Of a DNA stretch of 64,000 bases, positions 31,979 through 40,768 are shown piece after piece. Below the pieces are notes generated by a model. It did not search any database, had not been told where the DNA came from, and was given only the letters and a program-made list of their open reading frames with translations. The position numbers and the translations under genes are program-made. The number at the start of each line of letters is the position of its first letter. The stretch's first letter is position 1. The stretch comes from Pseudaquabacterium pictum (GTDB taxonomy: Bacteria > Pseudomonadota > Gammaproteobacteria > Burkholderiales > Burkholderiaceae_C), in the NCBI RefSeq assembly GCF_005403045.1, contig NZ_BJCL01000005.1, positions 62,001 to 126,000 of the forward strand, in the 5' to 3' direction.

Positions 31979-32768
31979 TCGGGGTCTCGGGCACCGGGTA
32001 GCCGGCAGCGCCGAAGGTGGCGACGATGGCCTTGTGGGTGTCGAAGTACACCTGCCAGTAGTGGTTGTTGTGGGTGTAGGGCCGCACGCACAGCAGCGGG
32101 CCTTCGGGCGAGAAGCCGGTGATCTCGATGTCGGGTGCGGGCGTGGTGGCCACGTTGGGGATCAGCGTGATCGAGGCCTTCAGCCGGGCGATGGCGTCCA
32201 GCGGGTCGACGCTGTTGGCCACCTTGGCCATGCAGTCCACCCGGCGGTAGGGCAGGGTGGTGTAGTTCTGGATGCTCTCGGAGAACACCTTGTTGTTGCC
32301 GACGATGGTCATCACGTTGTCGGGTGTGATGATGGTGGTGCCGAACAGGCCCACCTCGTGCACCGTGCCGGTGACGCCGCCGGCCTGCACGAAATCACCC
32401 ACCTTGAACGGCCGCAGCACCTGCATGAACACGCCGGCGGCAAAGTGCGTCAGCAGGCCGCCCCAGGCGGTGCCGATGGCGAGACCGGCGCCGGCCAGCA
32501 GGGCGGCGAAGCTGGTGGTCTTGACGCCGAAGATGTCGAGGATGGCCAGCACCAGCACGACGTTCAACACCACGTTGAAGATCGAGCGAAGGTAGTTGGC
32601 CAGCGTGGCATCCACCTTCTTGCCGCGCTCCAGCGCCGCGCCCACCGCGCGCAGCACCAGGCCGATCAGCCAGCGGCCCACAATCCAGGCTGCCAGCGCG
32701 CCCAGGATCTTCAGCCCGAAATCCGCGCCCTGCGTGGTCAGAAAAGTGACGATGGTCTCGACGTTCAT
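31956..32768 (-). CDS. mscS: Small-conductance mechanosensitive channel (MscS, short form)
   Basis: Channel of 270 residues. Three membrane helices (about 17-40, 56-80 and 85-110), the last being the Gly/Ala-rich pore helix (FAALLAGAGLAIGTAWGGLLTHFAAG), then the beta domain (FKVGDFVQAGGVTGTVHEVGLFGTTI, PDNVMTIVGNNKVF) and the cytoplasmic alpha/beta domain. It opens under membrane tension to release solutes. The ATG at 32768 begins MNVETI; a TTG two codons earlier is unlikely. Confidence 0.93.
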   Translation of the reverse strand: MNVETIVTFLTTQGADFGLKILGALAAWIVGRWLIGLVLRAVGAALERGKKVDATLANYLRSIFNVVLNVVLVLAILDIFGVKTTSFAALLAGAGLAIGTAWGGLLTHFAAGVFMQVLRPFKVGDFVQAGGVTGTVHEVGLFGTTIITPDNVMTIVGNNKVFSESIQNYTTLPYRRVDCMAKVANSVDPLDAIARLKASITLIPNVATTPAPDIEITGFSPEGPLLCVRPYTHNNHYWQVYFDTHKAIVATFGAAGYPVPETPITPRARD

Positions 32769-32864
32769 GCGCAATCACTCCTGTCTGTTGTATGGCCTCC
32801 CCCTCGGGCGGCGCGCGATGATGGCACCGGCTCCGGGCCGATTCAACCAGCAGCATCCAGCCCC

Positions 32865-33413
32865 ATGCCGCTGAACGCCGTTCAACTTGGGGATGGTGCG
32901 GTGCAGCACAGCCGTGCCAAGCCGCCGCTGCAGGGCCTGGCCGCGGTGGCCGGGCCGGACACCCGCCTACTGCTGCTGGGCAGCTTTCCCGGCGTGGCTT
33001 CGCTGGCGGCGCAGCAGTACTACGGCCACCCGCGCAACCAGTTCTGGCCGCTGCTGTCGGCCATCTGGAACCTGGACCTGGTGGCGCTGCCCTATGCCGC
33101 ACGGTTGGCAGCGATGCAAGACCGGGGGCTGGGCCTGTGGGATGTCCACGCCAGCTGCCACCGGCAGGGCAGCCTGGACAGTGCCATCCGCGGTGCTGTC
33201 CCGAATGACCTGCCTGGCCTGGCCGCGCGCCTGCCGAAGCTGCAGGCCATCGCCCACAACGGCGGCGAATCGGCGCGGGCGATGCGGGTGACGGCGGCGC
33301 TGGGCCTGCCGGTGCACCGGCTGCCGTCGAGCAGCCCGGCCAATGCCAGCTGGTCGTTCGAGCGCAAGCGGGCGTCCTGGGCCGCGGTGTTCCACCAGCA
33401 CGGGCTGGCATGA
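32865..33413 (+). CDS. DNA-deoxyinosine (hypoxanthine-DNA) glycosylase, UDG superfamily
   Basis: DNA repair glycosylase of 182 residues. The UDG-superfamily motif 1 is LLLGSFPGVASLAAQQYYGHPRNQFW near residue 38, and motif 2 is LPSSSPANASWSFERK near 153. An Asn in the NQFW segment marks the hypoxanthine-specific (family 6) branch. It would remove hypoxanthine made by adenine deamination. The ATG at 32865 diverges from mscS across 96 bases. The spermidine-synthase-like gene overlaps its stop. Confidence 0.85.
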   Translation: MPLNAVQLGDGAVQHSRAKPPLQGLAAVAGPDTRLLLLGSFPGVASLAAQQYYGHPRNQFWPLLSAIWNLDLVALPYAARLAAMQDRGLGLWDVHASCHRQGSLDSAIRGAVPNDLPGLAARLPKLQAIAHNGGESARAMRVTAALGLPVHRLPSSSPANASWSFERKRASWAAVFHQHGLA

Positions 33414-34180
33414 TGACCAAGAAGACACAGACCCACCTGGCCGGCGCCACCATCAGCGAGTTCGATGGGGTGCGCTACCTGCACCTGGGCACCGATTGGG
33501 TGCAGGGTGCGATGCGCATCCGCAGCCCGCGCAAGCTGGAGCTGGAGTACATCCAGCGCATGATGGCCTGGCTGCTGTGGCGGCCCAGCGATCAGCTGGG
33601 CCAGGGCCATGCGGTGCAGCTGGGCCTGGGCGCCGGCGCCATCACCCGCTTCAGCCACCAGGTGCTGCGCTGGCGCACCACCGCGGTGGAGATCAACCCC
33701 AGCGTGGTGGCCGCCAACCGGCTGTGGTTCCAGTTGCCGGCCGACGATGACCGTCTGCAGGTGGTCGAGGCCGACGCCGCCCGCTGGGTGCTGGACGATG
33801 CCCACCTGCAGACGGTGGACGCCCTCTGTGTCGACCTCTACGACCACGAGGCCGCCGCACCGGTGCTGGACGACGAGGACTTCTACCGCGCCTGCCGCGG
33901 CCTGCTGGCGCCGGGCGGGCTGATGGCGGTGAACCTGTTCGGCCGCGACAGCAGCTTCGACCGCAGCGCGGCCCGGGTGGCCGCCGCCTTCGGCGCCGAC
34001 CAGCTCTGGCAGCTGGCGCCGACGGCCGAGGGCAACACCATCCTGGTGGCCGGCCGCGACGTCGCGGTGCCCGACCGCGAGACATTGACAGCCCGGGCGG
34101 CGGTGATCGAGGCGCGCTACGGCTTGAAGGCCGGAAAGTGGCTGCGATTGTTGCGGCCGTATCAGGCGCATGGGGCTTGA
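33410..34180 (+). CDS. Spermidine synthase-like SAM-dependent protein
   Basis: Cytoplasmic Rossmann-fold protein of 256 residues. The nucleotide-binding motif is QLGLGAGAITRF near residue 70, the acidic ribose contact is AVEINPSVV near 92, and the acceptor-region acid is in CVDLYDHEA near 142. This is the spermidine synthase superfamily, but the substrate-specific gate residues are not clear, so it may be a methyltransferase-like orphan. The ATG overlaps the glycosylase stop (ATGATGA). Confidence 0.75.
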   Translation: MMTKKTQTHLAGATISEFDGVRYLHLGTDWVQGAMRIRSPRKLELEYIQRMMAWLLWRPSDQLGQGHAVQLGLGAGAITRFSHQVLRWRTTAVEINPSVVAANRLWFQLPADDDRLQVVEADAARWVLDDAHLQTVDALCVDLYDHEAAAPVLDDEDFYRACRGLLAPGGLMAVNLFGRDSSFDRSAARVAAAFGADQLWQLAPTAEGNTILVAGRDVAVPDRETLTARAAVIEARYGLKAGKWLRLLRPYQAHGA

Positions 34181-34185
34181 TGGCG

Positions 34186-34490
34186 GTATGGGGCTCGTTG
34201 CGGTCTGAGGTTCTGCGCGATCGCGCCGGGCCGGGAGGGCCTGCTTTGCTCCATGTCCCCCGTCCTACACGCCGCAAGCGGCGCATAGGACTCCGCCTTC
34301 ACTTCCGCAAAGCAGGCCCTCCCGGCCCGGCGCTCAGGCACCACTGTGACCTTCGCCGCGCGCGGAGACGGTGGCTGGACGAGGGCGTCGGGTATCTGGC
34401 CGACGTAAGTATTGGGAGGAGGGCCGGAGGCCCGGGGGACATGGAGTCGGCCAGGTACCCGGCGGCCTCGGCCTCGCGCCAAACAAGGCA
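34186..34490. repeat. Long intergenic element with a 27-base perfect inverted repeat
   Basis: The arms at 34223-34249 and 34307-34333 are exact reverse complements, separated by 57 bases. That loop itself holds a nested hairpin (CGCCGC-aa-GCGGCG, about 34270-34283, flanked by CCTA/TAGG). The rest of 34181-34513 contains no believable gene; a 109-codon minus-strand frame across it is judged spurious. The structure would form a strong hairpin in RNA from either strand and looks like a dispersed repeat or a bidirectional terminator between the synthase-like gene and arfB. Confidence 0.7.
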
Positions 34491-34513
34491 TGGCCGCTAC
34501 GAGCCCACACGCG

Positions 34514-34927
34514 TCACTCCCCCGAGACCTTCCCCCGCAGCGCCTTCACCTGCCCGCGCTGCACCTTGCCCTCGACCCGCCGCCGTTGCGATCCCCGGGT
34601 GGGCTTCGTGGCGCGCCGGGTCTTGGCCACATGGGCCGCATCGGCGATCAGCGCGGCCAGCCGTGCCAGCGCATCGGCCTTGTTGCGCTCCAGGCTGCGG
34701 TGGTCCTGGGCCTTGATGACCACCACGCCATCGCTGCTGATGCGCTGGTCGCCCAGGGCCAGCAGGCGTGCCTTCAGCGCGTCGGGCAGGCTGCTGGCAT
34801 GGATGTCGTAGCGCAGGTGCACCGCGTTGCTCACCTTGTTGATGTTCTGCCCGCCCGCGCCCTGGGCGCGGATGGCGTTGAACTGGCACTCGTCCTCGCG
34901 CGGGTGGCCTGACGGGGCTGGCATCAT
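34514..34927 (-). CDS. arfB: Alternative ribosome-rescue factor ArfB (peptidyl-tRNA hydrolase)
   Basis: Protein of 137 residues that frees ribosomes stalled on broken mRNA. The catalytic GGQ lies in QGAGGQNINKVSNAVHLRYDI, and the Lys/Arg-rich tail (about residues 100-137) enters the empty mRNA channel in known ArfB. It lacks the codon-reading domains of normal release factors. The double ATG at 34927/34924 is preceded by AGGCG. It diverges from the LysE gene across only 39 bases. Confidence 0.92.
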   Translation of the reverse strand: MMPAPSGHPREDECQFNAIRAQGAGGQNINKVSNAVHLRYDIHASSLPDALKARLLALGDQRISSDGVVVIKAQDHRSLERNKADALARLAALIADAAHVAKTRRATKPTRGSQRRRVEGKVQRGQVKALRGKVSGE

Positions 34928-34966
34928 CGACGCCTGGTGGCGTGTTGACAGGGACAGGAGCGGCGC

Positions 34967-35581
34967 ATGTTCGGTGTGATGGACTACGGGGCCTTCGTGG
35001 TGGCGGTGATTGTGTTCCTGGCCATCCCCGGGCCGGGCAACCTGGCGCTGGTCACGTCCACCGGCAAGGGCGGGCTGACCGGCGGGCTGGCGGCCACGCT
35101 GGGCGTGATCGCCGGCGACCAGGTGCTGATCTGGCTGGCCGTGGCCGGCATGGCGGCGCTGCTGTCGACCTCGCCGTTGCTGTTCTCGTCGGTGCAGTGG
35201 CTGGGCGCGGCCTACCTGGCCTGGCTGGGCTGGATGATGATCACCGCCAAGCCGGGCGACAAGCCGGTGCTGCAGATCCGCGCCGGCCAGTACTTCCGCC
35301 AGGCGCTGATGATCACCCTGCTCAACCCCAAGGCCATCGTGTTCTACATGGCCTTCTTTCCGCTGTTCGTCGACCCGGCGCGCCACCAGGGCCTGCTCAC
35401 CTTCGGTGTGATGGCGGCCACGGTGGCGGTGCTCACCTTCCTGTACGGCGCGCTGGCGGTGGGCCTGACGCTGCACTTTGCCGAACGGCTGCGCGCCAAC
35501 CCGGTCGCCACCCGCTGGCTGAACCGGCTGGCCGGCACGCTGCTGGTGGGCTTCGGCATCAAGCTGGCACTGTCACGCTAA
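34967..35581 (+). CDS. LysE/RhtB-family amino acid exporter
   Basis: Inner-membrane exporter of 204 residues with six hydrophobic segments. Family landmarks are AIPGPGNLALVTSTGKGG near residue 20, TLGVIAGDQVLIWLAVAG, QWLGAAYLAWLGWMM and ITLLNPKAIVFYMAFFPLFV near 125. It would export an amino acid or derivative such as homoserine, threonine or leucine; the substrate cannot be read from sequence. CAGGAGC precedes the ATG. Confidence 0.88.
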   Translation: MFGVMDYGAFVVAVIVFLAIPGPGNLALVTSTGKGGLTGGLAATLGVIAGDQVLIWLAVAGMAALLSTSPLLFSSVQWLGAAYLAWLGWMMITAKPGDKPVLQIRAGQYFRQALMITLLNPKAIVFYMAFFPLFVDPARHQGLLTFGVMAATVAVLTFLYGALAVGLTLHFAERLRANPVATRWLNRLAGTLLVGFGIKLALSR

Positions 35582-35649
35582 CCTGCACAGGGGGTGGACC
35601 CGCTGGGCCGCCGCCGGCTTTCGTGTCAGCATGCGGGCGGAGGTGAGCG

Positions 35650-36150
35650 ATGCAGAACCTGATCTACCTGATCATCATGGCGCTGGCCGGTGGCGCCGGC
35701 TGGTATGCCGGCAGCTGGAAGGGGCGTGACGCGGTGGAGGCCGTGGCCAAGGCCAAGGTCGTGGCCGAGGAAGCGGTGGCCGCGCGCGACAAGATCGAGC
35801 GTGACCTGAAGGCCAGCCAGGCCGACCTGGTGGCCAAGTTCGAGCAGGCCCAGCAGGCCCGCGATGCCAACCATGCCAAGGTGACCGACGAGCTGAAGAC
35901 CGCGCTGGCCAACAGCGACAAGACCGTGGCCGATCTCAAGCGCACACGCGACGGCAAGCAGACGCAGATCCGCCAGAACACCGCGCTGATCGACAACCCC
36001 GCCACCAGCGCCGCCGAGCGTGACCGCCTGCTGGCCGAGAACAGGCGGCTCAGCGACGAGGTCGCCCGCCAGCAGGCCCAGATCGCCGGCTTCGAATGCG
36101 CCAAGGTGCCGGTGCCCGACAAGCTGCTGTCGCCGCTGCAACGGAGCTGA
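35650..36150 (+). CDS. Membrane-anchored coiled-coil protein, i-spanin (Rz)-like
   Basis: Protein of 166 residues with one N-terminal membrane helix (LIYLIIMALAGGAGWYAGSW, about 4-23) and a long charged coiled coil outside (about 28-140) ending in a short tail with one Cys (GFECAKVPV). The family is not recognised with certainty. The topology, size and position directly before a small Cys-containing lipoprotein match the phage spanin pair Rz/Rz1, whose inner-membrane member has a helix followed by a periplasmic coiled coil. GGAGGTGA precedes the ATG. Other phage lysis genes are absent, so this could also be an unrelated envelope-spanning protein. Confidence 0.65.
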   Translation: MQNLIYLIIMALAGGAGWYAGSWKGRDAVEAVAKAKVVAEEAVAARDKIERDLKASQADLVAKFEQAQQARDANHAKVTDELKTALANSDKTVADLKRTRDGKQTQIRQNTALIDNPATSAAERDRLLAENRRLSDEVARQQAQIAGFECAKVPVPDKLLSPLQRS

Positions 36151-36154
36151 CGCC

Positions 36155-36502
36155 ATGGCCCGCCGCACCATCCCGTTCCTCACCGTCCCGTCCGCCCTGC
36201 TGGCCCTGCTGGCCCTGCTGCTGGCCGGCTGCGCCCCCACCGTGCCGGTGGTGGTGGCGCCGGTGCAGTGCCCCGACGCCGACGCCGTGCTCACCCAGCG
36301 CTGCAGCGCGCCGCAGGCCATACCCGACGGCGCCACCTACGGCGCCGTGCTCGAGCTGCACCAGGCCGACCGCAAGGCCCTGCGGGATTGCGCCGAGCGG
36401 CATGCCGCGCTGGTGCAGTCGGCACTGAACTGCCGCAAGGCGGTGCAGGACTACAACGCCTCGCTGGACGAGGTGAACCGCCGCATCGCCAACAAGCCTT
36501 GA
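36155..36502 (+). CDS. Small outer-membrane lipoprotein, o-spanin (Rz1)-like
   Basis: Lipoprotein of 115 residues. The signal peptide ends in the lipobox LLAGC (Cys about residue 26). The mature part runs through a Pro/Val stretch, then [24 protein letters not shown], which resembles the conserved GxTxGd-(L/A)rich-LxxC block of phage Rz1-type o-spanins, followed by [11 protein letters not shown]. It begins four bases after the coiled-coil gene, so the two are co-translated. No holin or endolysin is nearby. A plain housekeeping lipoprotein is the alternative. Confidence 0.68.
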   Translation: MARRTIPFLTVPSALLALLALLLAGCAPTVPVVVAPVQCPDADAVLTQRCSAPQAIPDGATYGAVLELHQADRKALRDCAERHAALVQSALNCRKAVQDYNASLDEVNRRIANKP

Positions 36503-36569
36503 GCGCGGTGCCGGCCGGCGCCGCCGGCAGGGCATAGGATCGGGCGTCTCTCCAACGCCCACGGATCCC

Positions 36570-37487
36570 ATGGCCACCAGCCTGCTTGTCCTGCTCGACG
36601 ACATCGCCAGCGTGCTGGACGACGTGGCCACCATGACCAAGGTGGCCGCCAAGAAGACCGCCGGCGTGCTGGGCGACGACCTGGCGCTCAATGCCCAGCA
36701 GGTGGCCGGCGTGCAGGCCGACCGCGAGCTGCCGGTGGTGTGGGCGGTGGCCCGCGGCTCGGCCATCAACAAGGTGATCCTGGTGCCGGCGGCGCTGCTG
36801 ATCGCCACGCTGGCGCCCTGGCTGATCACGCCGCTGCTGATGCTGGGCGGTGCCTACCTGTGCTTCGAGGGCGTGGAGAAGCTGGCGCACAAGTACCTGC
36901 ACAACCCGGCCGACGATGCCGCCGAGCGCGCCGCGTTGAAGCAGGCGCTTGCTGACCCGACGCTGGACCTGGTGGCGCTGGAGAAGGACAAGATCAAGGG
37001 CGCGGTGCGCACCGATTTCATCCTGTCGGCCGAGATCGTGGTGATCTCGCTGGGCACGGTGGCCGATGCGCCGCTGGCCCAGCAGGCCGCGGTGCTGGCC
37101 GGCATCGCGCTGGTGATGACGGTGGGCGTCTACGGCCTGGTGGCCGGCATCGTCAAGCTCGACGATGCCGGACTGTGGCTCACCCGCCAGGCCAGCGCGG
37201 CGCAGCAGGCGCTGGGCCGCGGCCTGCTGGCCTTTGCGCCCTGGCTGATGAAGGCGCTCAGCGTGGTCGGCACGCTGGCGATGTTCCTGGTCGGCGGCGG
37301 CATCCTCACCCACGGCCTGCCGTGGCTGCACCATGCCATCGAGGGCCTCACCGCCGGCGCCGGCGCGGTGGCCGGCTTCCTGGTGCCGCTGCTGGCCGAT
37401 GCGCTGGTGGGCGTGGCGGCCGGCATCGTGGTGCTGGCCGCGGTGATGGCGGTGCAGCGGATGCGTGGCGCGGCGCCGGCGCACTGA
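36570..37487 (+). CDS. DUF808 membrane protein (YedI family)
   Basis: Inner-membrane protein of 305 residues. It opens with the family signature [40 protein letters not shown] and then has about seven hydrophobic segments, with [18 protein letters not shown] between the early ones. The biochemical role is unknown in any organism I know of. It stands alone between the spanin-like pair and the convergent mltB gene, ten bases away. Confidence 0.88.
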   Translation: MATSLLVLLDDIASVLDDVATMTKVAAKKTAGVLGDDLALNAQQVAGVQADRELPVVWAVARGSAINKVILVPAALLIATLAPWLITPLLMLGGAYLCFEGVEKLAHKYLHNPADDAAERAALKQALADPTLDLVALEKDKIKGAVRTDFILSAEIVVISLGTVADAPLAQQAAVLAGIALVMTVGVYGLVAGIVKLDDAGLWLTRQASAAQQALGRGLLAFAPWLMKALSVVGTLAMFLVGGGILTHGLPWLHHAIEGLTAGAGAVAGFLVPLLADALVGVAAGIVVLAAVMAVQRMRGAAPAH

Positions 37488-37497
37488 TGCGGCGCGG

Positions 37498-38691
37498 TCA
37501 GCGCGCTGCGGCCACCGCCTGGCCCAGTTCGATCACCGCCAGCGCGTAGTAGCTGCTCCAGTTGTAGCGGGTGACGGCATAGAAGTTCTGCGTGCCGGCC
37601 ACATGGCTGGGTGCGGCGTCGCCGTTCTGCAGCTCCACCAGCGCCATCGGGCCAGGGTGGGCGGCACCGGCGGCGTCCAGCACCGCACCGCGCTCGGCCA
37701 TTTGCGCCGCGGTGAAGCTGGGCAGGATGTCGGGCGCCAGCAGGGCGGCGCGGTCGGCGGTGTCGACCGGCGGCTTCACCGCGTGGTGCGTGGGCATGCC
37801 GCGCTGCCAGCCGTGCTCGGCCAGGTAGTGGGCCACGCTGCCGATCACGTCGGCCGGGTTGTTGGCCATGTCGATGTGGCCATCGCCATCGAAGTCGACC
37901 GAGAACCGGTTGATGCTGCCGGGCATGAACTGCCCCAGGCCGATGGCACCGGCGAACGAGCCCTTGATCGACGTGGGCGCGACCTGCTCGGTGTGCGCCA
38001 GCCGCAGGAACTGGCCCAGCTCGTCGCGGAAGAAGTCGCTGCGGTCCTTGCGGCCCTTGGGGAAGTCCAGGCTCAGCGTGGCCAGTGCATCCAGCACCCG
38101 GAAGTTGCCGGTGACGCGGCCATAGAAGGTCTCCACGCCGATGATGCCCACCACGATGTCGGCCGGCACGCCGTAGCGCTCGGCCGCGGCATCCAGCCAG
38201 CGCTGGTGCGTGGCCCAGAAGGCCACGCCGGCGCGCACCCGCTCGGGCTCGATGAAGCGGGCGCGGTAGGCCGCCCAGTTCTTGGCCGTGCCGGCCGGCG
38301 GCGGCATGATCAGCCGCGCCACCGCCGGCTGGTAGCGGGCCTGGGCCAGCTGGGCACGCACCCAGTCGGGCGCCAGTCCATGCTGCTGGGCCAGCTGGTC
38401 GGCCAGGGCCATGGCATCGTCGCGCCGGCCGTAGGTGACGGCATCGGGCGCGTTGTCCGACTGGATCTTGGGGCTGGAGACGCGGCGCTGCGCCGCCTTG
38501 GACGGCTTGGCGGCTGGCGTGGCCTTGGCGGCCTTGGCCGGCCGGGCCTCGCCCCGCACCGCCGGCGAGCTGACGGCCTGGGCCGCCACCGGTGCCGCCG
38601 GCATGGCCCCCAGCGTCAGCGCCAGGCTGGCGATGGCCACGGCCCGGGTGGTGGAGCGGCGGGCGGTGGCGGCAGGCGGGACGGCGGGCAT
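37498..38691 (-). CDS. mltB: Lytic murein transglycosylase, MltB family
   Basis: Exported peptidoglycan-cleaving enzyme of 397 residues. A signal peptide (about 16-38) and an Ala/Lys-rich linker precede the SLT_2 domain: LIMPPPAGTAKNWAAYRARFIEP, the catalytic Glu in GIIGVETFYGRVTG, FPKGRKDRSDFFRDELGQFL and GSFAGAIGLGQFMPGS. No lipobox Cys is present, so it is soluble rather than outer-membrane bound. It ends the MoxR2-DUF58-TgpA operon nine bases beyond the TgpA stop, linking that module to cell-wall work. Confidence 0.92.
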   Translation of the reverse strand: MPAVPPAATARRSTTRAVAIASLALTLGAMPAAPVAAQAVSSPAVRGEARPAKAAKATPAAKPSKAAQRRVSSPKIQSDNAPDAVTYGRRDDAMALADQLAQQHGLAPDWVRAQLAQARYQPAVARLIMPPPAGTAKNWAAYRARFIEPERVRAGVAFWATHQRWLDAAAERYGVPADIVVGIIGVETFYGRVTGNFRVLDALATLSLDFPKGRKDRSDFFRDELGQFLRLAHTEQVAPTSIKGSFAGAIGLGQFMPGSINRFSVDFDGDGHIDMANNPADVIGSVAHYLAEHGWQRGMPTHHAVKPPVDTADRAALLAPDILPSFTAAQMAERGAVLDAAGAAHPGPMALVELQNGDAAPSHVAGTQNFYAVTRYNWSSYYALAVIELGQAVAAAR

Positions 38692-38699
38692 GGGCCGGA

Positions 38700-40766
38700 T
38701 TATCCGGCGGCCGACCCGCGCAACCGGGCGGCTTCGGCCGACACCCGGGCCCACCAGCGCCGGTCGGGCAGCTGCGCCTGGGCACCGGGGGCATAGCGCC
38801 AGCGGTCCAGCGCGTCCAGCGTCTGCGCCAGGGCTTCGCCGCCCGGGCCGTGGCGGTCGCGCACCATGGCGGCCAGGGTGCGCGGCGGGTGGTGCGGCTG
38901 GGCATCGACGCCGATGCCACGCAGCCGCGCCGCCAGCAGGCCCTGCAGCCGCTGCCAGGGATCCTGCCGGCGGCGGTCGATCCAGGCCCACACCGCGCCG
39001 GCGCTGGCCGCCAGCGACAGCACGATCACCAGCGCCCGCGCCACATCGGCCCAGTCGGGCTGGCGCACGCCCAGCTTGGCCAGCAGGTCGAACTGCCGGG
39101 TGCGCGAGTAGCCCATCACCCACTGGTTCCAGCGGCTGTCCAGCAGCTCCCAGGCGCGGCGCAGCTGCGTGGCCAGCGCCGGGTTCATGCTTTGCAGCGC
39201 GCCGGCCACCAGTCCCGGCTGCGGCGGCAGCTGGCGGCTGGCGCGCACCCGCTCCGGCGCGACGGCGGCGGTGGGGTCGGCCCGCTGCCAGCCGGCGCCG
39301 GGCAGCCAGTACTCGGCCCAGGCATGGGCATGGCTCTGCCGTACCACCCGGAAGCCGTCCGCATCGGGCGGCTCGGCGCCCTGGTAGCCGGTGACCACCC
39401 GCGCCGGCACGCCCAGCGCCCGCATCACCACCACGAAGGCGGTGGCGAAGTGCTCGCAGAAGCCTTCGCGGCGGTCCAGCCAGAACTCGTCGATGGCATC
39501 GCGGCCGTAGAGGCCCGGCTGCAGCGTGTACACATAGTTGGCCTGGCGGATGTGGGCCAGCACCGCCGCGGCCAGGGTGCGGGCGTCGACATCGCCCAGC
39601 TGCGTCCGCAGCTGCCGCGCCCAGGCCACGGTGCGCGGGTTGAAGCCGTCGGGCAGGTCGCGCAGCGCGGCCAGTTCATGCGGCGGCAGCTGCTGGCCAT
39701 GGCTGAAGTAGGGCCAGGCGCGGGTGCGCAGGCGCAGGCGTTCACCCACCAGCCGGTCGGTGTGCCACAGCAGGTCGGCGCCCTGCCACAGCACCCAGTC
39801 GGGCAGCTGCTGCTGCATGCCGGCATCTGGCGGTGTGGCCTCCAGCAAGGGCAGCAGCGGCAGGCGGATCGGCTCGAGCATCAGCTCGTAGTCGACCGGG
39901 TTGCCGGCAGGGCGCAGGTCCGGCGGCCGCTGCAGGTTGCGGCGGGCTGCGAAGATCGACGGCTGCCATTCGGTGCCGTCGAAGCGCGACAGCACCGGGC
40001 CGCGGAAATACAGCGCCTCGTTCGGCGGCTCGGCACCGCTGAAGCGGATGCGGAAGGCGATGGTCTCGTCGTTGGCCAGGTCGGCCACACCGCCCAGGCG
40101 CAGCGTGCCCGACAGGCCGGTGCGGCCACCGGCATCCTGCGGCAGGCCCCACAGCGGGCCGAAGCGCGGGAACAGCACGAACAGCGCCACCATCAGGGGC
40201 AGGCCCAGCAGCGCCGAGCGTGCCGCCACCGCGGCGGCACGCCACAGCGGCGGCTTGCCCACCGGCATGTGGGCCAGCACCAGGGCGGTGAGCAGGCCCC
40301 AGGTGGCCACCCCCATGTGCAGCGCGGTCAGCAGCGATTGCGAGTACAGGCAGTGTGTCAGCACCAGGAAGAAGCCGAGGAAGAAGATCACCATCGCGTC
40401 GCGGCGGGCGCGCAGCTCCAGTGTCTTCAGCGCCATCAGCACCACCAGCAGGGTGACGCCGGCCTCCTTGCCCAGCAGGGTGCGCTCGGTCCAGGCCGTC
40501 AGACCGATGGCCAGCGCCAGCACCGCGGCCACCTTCCAGCGGCTGGGCAACTGGCCGCTGGACAGCGCCAGCTGGGCCCGCCATCCCAGCACCACCACCG
40601 TCAGTGCGCCGCACCAGGGCGCCAGGTGCAGCAGGTGGGGCAGCACCGTCCAGCCGATCAGCACCAGCTGGAACAGGGTGTCGCGGGTCTCGCGCGGCCA
40701 CTGGCGCCAGGTGCCCAGGCGGGCACGCAAGGCTTGGCGGGGCAGGGGGGTGGCGCTGTCGGCCAT
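38700..40766 (-). CDS. Transglutaminase-like membrane protein, TgpA/DUF3488 type
   Basis: Protein of 688 residues. About six N-terminal membrane helices (to about residue 205, including LVLIGWTVLPHLLHLAPWCGAL and MVIFFLGFFLVLTHCLYS) carry a periplasmic transglutaminase core with Cys in REGFCEHFATAFVV, His in SHAHAWAEYW and Asp in RADPTAAV, then one more helix near residue 565 and a DUF4129-like tail. The Pseudomonas counterpart TgpA is essential, but its substrate is unknown. The gene lies two bases after DUF58, in the usual MoxR-DUF58-TgpA order. Confidence 0.9.
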   Translation of the reverse strand: MADSATPLPRQALRARLGTWRQWPRETRDTLFQLVLIGWTVLPHLLHLAPWCGALTVVVLGWRAQLALSSGQLPSRWKVAAVLALAIGLTAWTERTLLGKEAGVTLLVVLMALKTLELRARRDAMVIFFLGFFLVLTHCLYSQSLLTALHMGVATWGLLTALVLAHMPVGKPPLWRAAAVAARSALLGLPLMVALFVLFPRFGPLWGLPQDAGGRTGLSGTLRLGGVADLANDETIAFRIRFSGAEPPNEALYFRGPVLSRFDGTEWQPSIFAARRNLQRPPDLRPAGNPVDYELMLEPIRLPLLPLLEATPPDAGMQQQLPDWVLWQGADLLWHTDRLVGERLRLRTRAWPYFSHGQQLPPHELAALRDLPDGFNPRTVAWARQLRTQLGDVDARTLAAAVLAHIRQANYVYTLQPGLYGRDAIDEFWLDRREGFCEHFATAFVVVMRALGVPARVVTGYQGAEPPDADGFRVVRQSHAHAWAEYWLPGAGWQRADPTAAVAPERVRASRQLPPQPGLVAGALQSMNPALATQLRRAWELLDSRWNQWVMGYSRTRQFDLLAKLGVRQPDWADVARALVIVLSLAASAGAVWAWIDRRRQDPWQRLQGLLAARLRGIGVDAQPHHPPRTLAAMVRDRHGPGGEALAQTLDALDRWRYAPGAQAQLPDRRWWARVSAEAARLRGSAAG

Positions 40767-40768
40767 GG

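Noticed and set aside
34162-34491. Minus-strand 109-codon frame in the inverted-repeat region
   Set aside because: It covers both arms of the repeat and the end of another gene, has no ribosome site, and reads like a spurious translation of a dispersed element.
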